Positions 59,401 through 64,000 of a DNA stretch of 64,000 nt are shown here, in pieces (the stretch's first letter is position 1; each line of letters begins with the position of its first letter). The notes beneath the pieces were generated by a model. That model did not search any database. It had not been told where the DNA came from and saw only the letters and a program-made list of their open reading frames with translations. Source of the stretch: Ancylostoma caninum. Taxonomy: Eukaryota; Nematoda; Chromadorea; Rhabditida; Ancylostomatidae. A program made the translations under genes and the position numbers. The stretch lies in assembly GCA_037903475.1 (NCBI GenBank), contig JBAJFG010000384.1:1371001-1435000 (forward strand). Direction: 5' to 3'.

Positions 59401-62400
59401 ATAAGTTGTTTTTGGATAGCAGAATATTCATCCGGAGTATGACCCTGAGCAAATACCCTTTCAAATCACCACATTCTATCCACTGCACATATGTGTTAGG
59501 CTGTTCGGAAGTTTCCGAAATGGATGCAAACTATTCAGACTTTATCGAAGCATGCGAACAACTCAAACTTTATCAAATCAAGTAATAAAAATATTTTAAA
59601 ATATTGCTTGAAGTATTTGTCATCGGAGTTGAACGTCTTCTGCCACATGTTTGGAAGCAGCTCAACTTCTCTTGAAACAGCAATTTTTCGAGCATTTTGA
59701 AAGAAGTGGTTGTAAAGAAACAGGACATTATTATGCGATCGGGAGATGGGCATAAAAAATTTGCAAAATGGGTTTTTGAACTTTGTGATCTTCCCAGAAA
59801 CTTTTCGAACAACCTAATAACATTGTGCGCTCGCAGCTCAGCGGCAACAGGGCTGCAGTCGCTCGCATGGTCAATGGCTTGACCCCACCCTGGGGGTCCA
59901 TGTTGTCGGTATTCAAAGATCTACTTGTACATAATTCAAAAACTTGTGAGCTTGTGCCTATGTGCGCATAGTGGGTTGAGAATTCTCTATATGAGAGGTC
60001 GGTGTAGACGTGTCTGTTGGGATTCTCTAATATGCTGAACACGAGTATAACAACCATTTTCATGAAAAGATCAATTACATCAATTTTATTGACTGTTCGC
60101 CATTTTTGCTCAGTGGTCAGGGAGGACATGTCTACTGGGGTTCTCCTATACGATGAACGTGAGTACACTTAGTATCGATTCATCGATTTTATTGGTTTTT
60201 CGCATTTTTGCTTACAGACAAGTGTGGTAAGCCAAACACGATAATGACAAGCGTTTCGGCACGTCAATATCAACTAATTGACTTTATCGAATTTTCCCCA
60301 TTAAGAAAGGACCAGGCATTAACTCCAGGTGATCCGAGAGCAACTTTGATACTGCCGAGTCACTCGAGAGACCATATTTGTGGGCCTGGGTTGTTACCGG
60401 GTCACCCGAGCGAATTTCCAAACCGACCGCCTCACCCGAGCGACCATGTTTTTGCTCTTGCTTCGTTACCGGGTGGCCCGAGGGAAGTTTTTAAATCCCC
60501 AATCGAACCTATAAAATCAAAATTTGACTAGACTTTGCTCAAGTCTTGTTATCTATGTGTTCATTTTCGTGCTCATGTACTTCTGTGAAGATTTCGAATG
60601 AACCGTGAGGGATATCCAAATTTTTCTTTATAAAAACTACCTTACTATGACTGCACAAGTGTTGTCGGCCATGTCAGTTCCGGTCACCTACTATTTCTGA
60701 AGAGAGCAGCATCAAGAAAGTTCTTATAATCACGAGAACTGTGCAGTTTTTTTGTCAAAAATGGATTTTCATTGTGTTAACAGGGGAATACACACCTGGC
60801 TGAAATTCGTAACACTGCGTAGGGGCACACACTACAGGGTATGAATGGTAGAGTCAAAAGAGAAAGAATTGTAATGAGAAAGTCCTGTCCAAGATTTGAT
60901 AAGAGAGGCAGTTGCTAGTATCGCTGTGATTTCAGAAGAACTTGGGCCGGAAGTTCCAATCCTCGAGGTGCTCCAAGGATGGCATGGCATCATTTACTCA
61001 TTGTCAGAAAAAAAGGTTGAATACGGCATTGCTTTTGTCTTTTTTTTTGTAATTTGAGGAATTTGGCTGTGATGAGATCCTGGCGGTTTGAAGAAAAAAC
61101 ACGCGCTCTAGACAGCATTCGAAACATAGCCGTTAAAGGTGCATACCAGGTGACCCAAGAGAACTTTACCCGGTTATGCGAGGGCATCCAACTGCTGATC
61201 CGAGCAAAATTCACCTGGTGGCACGAGGATAGCGCAGGGCTCACCCTGTGAACTCCCCTCGGGTCACCCAGAGTTATTGCATGAAGGAACGTTTGGGGAG
61301 AACGTGTAGCTGGGATAGGAAATGAATGGGAAATAAGAATGATGCAAGTTGGCGGTTGAGGCATTGCTGAAGTATGGTTGGGGAGATGGACAAATGATCA
61401 AGAAAAACCTAATTCAAGAAAAAAAGTGCGAAGTGTTTTGATGCAGACATTACAATGGAACACCAGTCAGTCTGTTCAAAGGCAACTATGAAGGAATTGC
61501 GGAGAGGCGGAATTTTGAATGCGTCGTACTCTCATTTCGAAGTGAACTTTTGAGAAACATGCAGCCCTTAAAGATAACATTTGGCAGCAAATCGTGGCAG
61601 AACAAGTGGTCATTTTGGTTCTGCTCCCGGTTGATATTTTAAAAATTATTGGATAGTTGTTAGATGTAGAATGGTCGACAAACTGTCACTAGGTTCCGAC
61701 AGCTACGTTTCAAGTTTCTATCGCAACCATGACGAAAGAGAACTAACTTTCATCGGGATTAACTATAGGGGCTTTCATACATTTGCCGCGGCGGCGCCGC
61801 CGCCGCCGCGGCAAAAGTTGCCGCCGAGCGGCAAATGTATGAAAGCCACTTATTGCCGCACCGCAGGATAGCGATTTCAGAGTGCGGCACGGTTGCGCAG
61901 CCGTACACGCTCGAGTCGCATTTTCTTCAGCTCCATTGACACTCACTGTACCTCTGTCAGCAAACTAATATTGCAGCTGTAATTCTTAATCACGCTAACA
62001 ATATTTATCCGTTAAGCTTTTGAAATCATTCCCGGTGAAGTATTTTAATACTTTTCTTCCTACTTCTTCTTACTAAACTTTATAACCCAATTTCATTTGC
62101 ATGGATTTCGCTGGCCCTGCACATTTTGGAATGACCATGTCCATTTTTTACGCGCTCAATTTCAAGAAGAACTTCAGTGAACAAAAGTGTAAAGTTTTGT
62201 AATGTCAGTTCTGAGTTCTGGAAAATATCACACATATTTTTAAGTAATAACCCCACTGAACAAATATGACTTCTAATGGAACAGTGGCACATCTATACCT
62301 GCAGGCTTGCTAGCGCATCATTTGTTTCTGAACGTAGACGTTTCTCAGATTCGAACCTGGATCTCCACTCCTCTGCTGACTCCTCCGCAATCACAACCCG

Positions 62401-63920
62401 CTCTTGAAGCGCAGATAGCTCAGTCTGAAACATGTAATTTCACTGATGGCGGAGTGAAAAAGAGGTGCTATTCTCTTTCCTATTTTATTTTTCTGTGCTG
62501 TTTGAAATACAACTTCAGAAAAAACAGCGAACATGATTTTATTGAAGATGATAAACAGGTGATTCTGGAGCACTGTTTTCATGACTAAGCTATGTAAACT
62601 GTTTGCATTTTGCACTGTAATAACTACCGTGCAGATACGCACGTGTATGCATAGGGGAAATGCACAAACATTTTGCTGGTTCTTGGCCGCTTTAGTAAAT
62701 GTTTCGGTTTCACAATACTAGGTGGCAGAGTTGGAAACTTGATTCTGATTTGATTGCTTCACATTGTACCACTCAAAGCAACAATGTCACCACCTGCTGT
62801 CACCGTTTCATAGCTATGGATAAAGCTACCATGTCCATCTAACGAGTCAAAGTTACTGTCCGATTGTGCGCTCGAAAACCGCTGCGTGACCCGAACGAAG
62901 GATGCGATGACGGCATGCTCTACATGTGCGTCGTCCCGTCACGCTTCGCATGTCAACGCATACAAGTGCGACAATTAATTTGACACCGACTATCATAACC
63001 TATTTGTTAAGCAGTTACATTTTTCAAGTGGCATCATGTTGCTTAGTTGAGAAAAATGCTAAAGGATACAAGGCTCCACAAGTGCTACATGTATTCGCAT
63101 TACTAGTAAATATGTTCACCTTGAAATGATACTGCTGTGATGTAATAAGAAAAAGGAACTATGCTAAAGCAGCCCTCATGCTAACCTATACTAACCAAGA
63201 ACAAAGTGGGAAATTCGCCCTTGATCATATGCAGTTGCAAAAAAGATGAGTACCTTCATGGTTTGGGTGGTCCTCACTGCGTCTGAATCAGCAGCATTCA
63301 TCGAGTTTTGAAGAAGCCGGATCTGTTCCCTGAGTTCGGTTTCTCGTTTTTCGGCCTCCACCGCTTCAGTTGTAGATGTCTCTTCAATGAGAAGTAAATG
63401 TTCCTTGAGGCGTTGAAGTTCGCGCGACAATTTCTCTCGAGAGTTTTGTTCACTAAACACAGAAAAATTGTTTTTAACAAACATAGAAGAGTTTATGTTC
63501 GAATAGAAAAGCTTGCTGTGCAAAAGAGTATTCCTCCCTTGGAATTACAAATAAAAAGTCATTAGTTTTCACCTAGTTAGCGCTTCATTGGCCTGCCGTT
63601 CGTTATCTAATATTTTTTGCTCCAGTACAGCAATCTGAGCCACGGTGGATTCCAAACGAGAGAAATAATCAACACTCTCGGCATGCTTTTGCGTAGCTAC
63701 CTGAACACAGACTTCGAACAATTGTGAGCGGGAACACTTGTCTCAAAGCAAAAATAATAATTTTCAGAATAGGTGTCGACAGTGATGACATGTGTGATGT
63801 TATGTGATGTTAGCCGAGTGATGTTACGTGACCAACCTGCCGGAGTTGTTCATTTTCTCGGATGAGTGATTCTATCATGCCTTCTCTTTCCTTCAACTTT
63901 TCTTCGAGTTCTACAAGTAC
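38460..63920 (-). CDS. GMAP-210/TRIP11-like golgin, 3' eight exons (5' end beyond window)
   Basis: Coiled-coil Golgi/ER-exit tether. Minus-strand exons in order: 63920-63837, 63700-63573, 63452-63254, 62424-62299, 43623-43537, 43484-43361, 43271-43084, 38687-38460. This is 1164 nt, 387 aa plus TGA, with every phase matching. The first six exons are heptad-rich (VLVELEEKLKEREG; AVLEQKILDNERQA; LKEHLLLIEETSTTEAVEAE), and the last of these resembles the GMAP-210 segment preceding its C-terminal region. The exon at 43271 encodes DDVTLRQLFLSYFTAPVDKR then ADIALLLGSILEYSPEDMHK, the GRAB-like domain that in GMAP-210 binds Arf1-GTP. The last exon carries SLAEQFIRFLESESES and ends NNLDAVLK, paralleling the family C-terminus. 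The upstream acceptor at 63921 shows the gene continues to the right. The WLG-type segment seen in vertebrates between the GRAB-like and terminal blocks was not found; it may be absent or in an unrecognised exon. Intron 43624-62298 is 18.7 kb. Confidence 0.87.
39170..40520. repeat. Large inverted-repeat element (about 1.35 kb)
   Basis: Outer arms 39190-39350 and 40340-40510 are inverted copies: CTGTGGCATTTTAGAATGAG against CCACAGACATCTGG / TTCTGAAGTGCCACAG, and GTTGACAATGCTGATCTTAA against GATCAGCATTGTCAATTTCA. The interior contains ATTCGTGATCAGCGCCTAAA-family DNA and the tRNA-like site at 39672. In the last golgin intron. Confidence 0.6.
39672..39740 (+). other. tRNA-derived (SINE-like) sequence with A and B boxes
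   Basis: TGGCGCAGTGGTAAG fits the pol III A box, and AGGTTCAATCCCGG, about 40 bases later, fits the B box. The spacing is tRNA-like, but the would-be acceptor arms do not pair and the T stem is imperfect, so a functional tRNA is unlikely. Confidence 0.45.
40628..41425. repeat. Large foldback element, copy 2 of the 16490-17345 family
   Basis: The left arm has CGTACTCAGCTCGCAATTTT and CGTCGCGCGCCAGATATC; the centre has ATCGGCTATTTTAGGC, AAATCCTTTTCAAAATGCGT and GCGTCGACCGGTATAGATCT, then their inverses. The outer right arm CGGCGGGCCACGACGCGGAC corresponds to the left arm of copy 1. Relative to copy 1 it is inverted. Confidence 0.68.
41436..42200. repeat. Foldback element with GGCGCGATTCTT arms
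   Basis: Left arm TATGGCGCGATTCTTTAGGT and GGTTTGCCTGGATCTGCCAG; right arm, inverted, TATGGCGCGATTCTTCGGGT and GGTTTGCCTGGGTCTGCCTG. Arms are about 150 bp around a 430-bp AT-rich centre. Confidence 0.62.
42360..42680. repeat. Diverged tandem duplication (about 160-bp units)
   Basis: Two units share ACTCTGTCT, AGGCRAGYTTCGGCT, CCGTGTG and GGAATTTCCAACTT/GGAAATCTACAATT-type segments, ending in GCGCATTTTT / GTGCATTTT. Clearly related, but with many differences. Confidence 0.45.
44640..45238 (-). mobile_element. Helitron-related fragment cut by the LINE
   Basis: Read on the minus strand, the sequence GGGCCGGCGGAGGTTATAGG (near 45170-45200) and the repeated TCCTCAATACGCTGAA / AACACGAACATGACAATC units match the Helitron at 55983-56682. 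The fragment stops at the LINE boundary near 45240. Its terminal CTAG end is not visible. Confidence 0.5.
45256..45606 (-). pseudogene. APE-type endonuclease fragment of a LINE, inverted segment
   Basis: The minus-strand translation runs GTDLAVLDYFLIPSRFHSSF then RGTDCGSDHHLVVMKVKLRL, the C-terminal part of an apurinic-type endonuclease with the catalytic SDHH. It continues into the linker ADEAAEQFASVTVDCANA, then leaves the family near 45285. It lies head-to-head with the reverse transcriptase starting at about 45608 on the plus strand. The two halves of one polyprotein are therefore in opposite orientation, the pattern left by 5' inversion during insertion. Confidence 0.78.
45608..47472 (+). 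pseudogene. Non-LTR retrotransposon reverse transcriptase (RTE-like), disabled
   Basis: From GAG CTA TAT at 45608 the frame reads ELYHAVRQRLKQQRKQHWDN. A frameshift near 45690-45705 moves it into the main frame (45724 on), which has the palm motifs FIDFAAAFDSVYH, GVRQGCVISPLLF and MYADDVAIF, then ILLYGAESWTI. A single in-frame TAA at 47065-47067 interrupts it; the same frame then resumes LETFQMRCLRRILGITL and RRLKWFGHLCRMEP to the natural stop at 47470-47472. An A-rich GGATAAAAAAAATAAAG tail follows. N-terminal endonuclease sequence is only present in inverted form to the left. A member of the APE-type LINE group often annotated as endonuclease-reverse transcriptase; dead here, but only lightly damaged. 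Confidence 0.88.
47493..48044. other. Golgin giant-intron DNA downstream of the LINE
   Basis: Contains a C-run (47813-47824) and CAACTGGGGAGCGAAGTTAC-type sequence. Reading frames of 72-103 codons are not recognised. The Helitron fragment to the left of the LINE does not clearly resume here. Confidence 0.35.
48045..48560. repeat. Interspersed repeat, copy 2 (inverted relative to 7300-7960)
   Basis: Contains in reverse the same body: TACAGCAGAGTTGTACGG, GGTGCACTCCATGAGCTTAA, TTGACCACGTGAGGACCTGT, then GCGGCGCTCAGGCTCGG and ACCTAGCCCGGAGGTAACGT. The GC hairpin is decayed to a single imperfect arm. Similarity over more than 450 bp. Confidence 0.65.
48774..49245. repeat. 211-bp tandem duplication followed by an inverted copy
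   Basis: ACTAGCAACGCAAT starts at about 48774 and 48985, giving two direct units (GCAACGGCCGTTGCCGCAGC; CCACATATGGCGGCCATGTT). From about 49112 the same segment appears inverted (AACATGGCCGCCATATGTGG). Each unit itself contains palindromes around TAGCAACCGNCGGTTGCTA. This block could form extended cruciforms. Confidence 0.75.
49912..50347. mobile_element. TIR element with GGGCAATTTATACTAG ends
   Basis: Left GGGCAATTTATACTAGATGC and reverse of right GGGTAATTTACACCAGCTGC match with few differences. They are followed in both arms by GACGC/GCGTC-rich DNA. The target duplication is unclear. Nested in the composite repeat at 49590-51660. Confidence 0.6.
50583..50802. repeat. Direct repeat of about 40 bp, twice
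   Basis: AAATTATGTGAAATAAAAAA followed by GTGTATGCTCA occurs at about 50597-50627 and 50770-50800, each preceded by AAAGCCC. The intervening 170 bp has no recognised gene. Confidence 0.6.
52020..52800. repeat. ATTCGTGATCAGCGC-family element interrupted by a MITE
   Basis: GATATTCGTGATCAGCATAT and CACGAATATCGTATCCGTTT to the left, GGTCACGGTGGGTGTACTGC and AAAATGATGTTGATAAACGT to the right, make one family member split by the 263-bp insertion at 52310-52572. Confidence 0.6.
52310..52572. mobile_element. 263-bp MITE with 11-bp target duplication, copy 2
   Basis: Same ends as 9042-9195 (TCTACGGACGTTCGTCACCC and its inverse). Flanked by a perfect 11-bp duplication GTTTTGCACCG (52299-52309 and 52573-52583). 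It is longer than copy 1 because of an internal insertion of about 110 bp around 52396-52500 that has its own inverted ends (GTTATACCTGGAG / CTCCAGGTATAAC). Confidence 0.8.
53527..53711. mobile_element. Small TIR element with TATATGACGCTGCCAACTAA ends
   Basis: The left ATATATGACGCTGCCAACTA, continuing through ATTTGTCC, is mirrored by TTAGTTGGCAGCGTCATATA on the right. Arms are about 45 bp, including GCAAAAATGCA / TGCATTTTTACG. Confidence 0.65.
53769..55275. mobile_element. 1507-bp Tc1-type element with about 500-bp inverted arms, no transposase
   Basis: Ends CAGTACTGGCCAAAAAGATA and, reversed from the right, CAGTGCTGGCCAAAGAGATA, with TA at 53767-53768 and 55276-55277. These closely match the C. 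elegans Tc1 terminal repeat (family knowledge). Inverted similarity continues from each end for roughly 500 bp, e.g. GAATCTTGACATCTCCGGAG and its inverse near 54075 and 54965. The 460-bp centre has no transposase-like frame. Inside the giant golgin intron. Confidence 0.82.
55490..55625. repeat. ATTCGTGATCAGCGC-family fragment
   Basis: CAGAAACGGGGTTACGGTAC, TTTGTGTTCAGCACCTCAAA and TAACCCCTCTCTACAAAGTT are the standard half-arm of the family seen at 3425-4005. The opposite arm is missing; mariner transposase sequence follows directly. Confidence 0.55.
55638..55863 (+). pseudogene. Mariner transposase C-terminal fragment
   Basis: The frame reads VKEALEAFCWDVLAHAAYSS then DRAPSEYRLFRSMSHRLLKQ and ends SEDEVFYRCGFF plus stop. 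In mariner transposases the family pattern is HAPYSPDLAPSDYHLFRSM, so the PDLAPSD region has decayed to SDRAPSE, keeping the acidic residue position less certain. The DDE N-terminal two-thirds are absent and no clear terminal repeats flank it, so it is a dead fragment. Confidence 0.8.
55983..56682 (+). mobile_element. 700-bp non-autonomous Helitron
   Basis: Starts TCTGTATATATAAAAGTGAA after an A (55982) and ends ...GTACACCGTCTAG before a T (56683), the Helitron TC...CTRR structure with A|T insertion. Eight bases before the CTAG is a hairpin, CCCG-(A)-GC-AAA-GC-CGGG (56655-56670). Near the 5' end is a (TTTGTGTG)-type microsatellite (about 56003-56070). The interior has two diverged 115-bp repeats (CCTCAATACGCTGAA). 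No Rep/helicase sequence. Boundaries follow the Helitron rule and are inferred from sequence only. Confidence 0.82.
57144..59374. mobile_element. hAT-like element B (2231 bp)
   Basis: Left end CAGTGTCAAGCGTGGTGTTG, right end TGTAGGCTTGACCCTG, flanked by a perfect 8-bp duplication ATGAAAGA (57136-57143 and 59375-59382). Both ends match element A in inverse orientation. A central insert of roughly 750 bp (58085-58830), not present in A, consists of ATTCGAATAATTCG-like repeats. A B-box-like GAGTTCGATCCCCGAC lies at about 57470. No transposase frame. Confidence 0.8.
58085..58830. repeat. ATTCGAATAATTCGTTCATTCG repeat array within hAT element B
   Basis: Dozens of imperfect copies of ATTCGAATAATTCG and TTCGTTCATTCG in both orientations, with a period that drifts between about 30 and 60 bp. 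The self-complementary TTCGAA core makes most of the region palindromic. A 100-bp spacer near 58380-58480 is unrelated. No coding potential. Confidence 0.7.
59960..60260 (+). repeat. Helitron-internal-type repeats without termini
   Basis: Two units matching the 115-bp repeats of 55983-56682: GATTCTCTAATATGCTGAAC / ACAACCATTTTCATG and ACATGTCTACTGGGGTTCTC / CGATGAACGTGAGT. Neither TC nor CTAG boundaries could be placed. Confidence 0.45.
60310..61280. repeat. Repeats of ACCGGGTCACCCGAGCG
   Basis: CGGGTCACCCGAGCGA, CGCCTCACCCGAGCGA and CGGGTGGCCCGAGGGA in 60390-60490 recur in inverse-related form at 61140-61270 (CAGGTGACCCAAGAG, CTCGGGTCACCCAGAG). Possibly arms of a degraded foldback element of about 950 bp. 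Confidence 0.4.
61771..61847. mobile_element. 77-bp hairpin MITE with GCTTTCATACATTTGCCGC ends
   Basis: GCTTTCATACATTTGCCGCG on the left and GCGGCAAATGTATGAAAGC on the right form a near-perfect stem. The middle is a GCGGCG run, itself palindromic. One of the smallest, cleanest hairpins in the window. Confidence 0.65.
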
Positions 63921-64000
63921 CTGGAAATGTGACTGCTCCTTTTGTATACGTACAGCTCCAGTTAGCAAAGCTTTTGGAGAGAATAAAGACAGCAAGAGTC

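Noticed and set aside
61769..61850. Rho-independent-terminator-like GC hairpin
   Set aside because: Eukaryotic context; it is a short hairpin MITE with paired 20-bp ends.
1..64000. CRISPR arrays, operon-style bacterial genes, phage genes
   Set aside because: No regularly spaced identical repeats with unique spacers; genes are spliced and eukaryotic.

Overview
The window is nuclear DNA of a nematode, most likely a repeat-rich clade V (strongylid/hookworm-type) worm. The evidence is intron-rich genes with short consensus splice sites (TTTNCAG / GTAAGT), a tight two-gene same-strand pair typical of nematode operons, Tc1/mariner ends, and four conserved eukaryotic genes. I rebuilt these genes exon by exon; every intron phase I placed closes without a frame break. 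The species call is an inference from architecture, not from a marker sequence.

Layout. (1) 46-2832, minus strand: complete 106-aa TFIIA gamma subunit (3 exons). (2) 3051-23166, minus strand: complete 402-aa AAMP-type WD40 protein (10 exons over 20 kb). Its stop lies only 218 bp before the TFIIA gamma ATG, which has a 3' splice acceptor directly in front of it, so the two look like an operon. (3) 23.2-33.8 kb: a gene-free divergent intergenic region filled with nested transposons and foldback repeats. (4) 33807-37670, plus strand: complete 664-aa Enhancer of Polycomb (11 exons). (5) 38460-63920, minus strand: the 3' part (8 exons, 387 aa) of a GMAP-210/TRIP11-type golgin ending in a GRAB-like domain; its 5' end lies beyond the right edge. 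One of its introns is 18.7 kb long and is largely transposon graveyard.

The rest is mobile DNA. The best supported are: four hAT-like non-autonomous elements with CAGGG-type ends and 8-bp target duplications, one nested in another; a 700-bp Helitron with TC...CTAG termini inserted between A and T; a 1.5-kb Tc1-type element with terminal inverted repeats of about 500 bp and no transposase; six TTAA-target MITEs in two terminal families; a MITE with 11-bp target duplications at both copies; a 5'-inverted APE-type LINE; a mariner transposase fragment; and many foldback elements shared between distant places in the window.

The host genes cover transcription initiation (TFIIA gamma), chromatin acetylation (EPC, NuA4/TIP60 scaffold), a cytosolic WD40 factor (AAMP) and Golgi tethering (GMAP-210). 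They have no obvious shared pathway; their adjacency probably reflects conserved nematode synteny. I saw no rRNA gene, CRISPR array or convincing functional tRNA gene. I did not find a clearly new biochemical system; the strongest novelty is in the transposon families and the nested insertion history.
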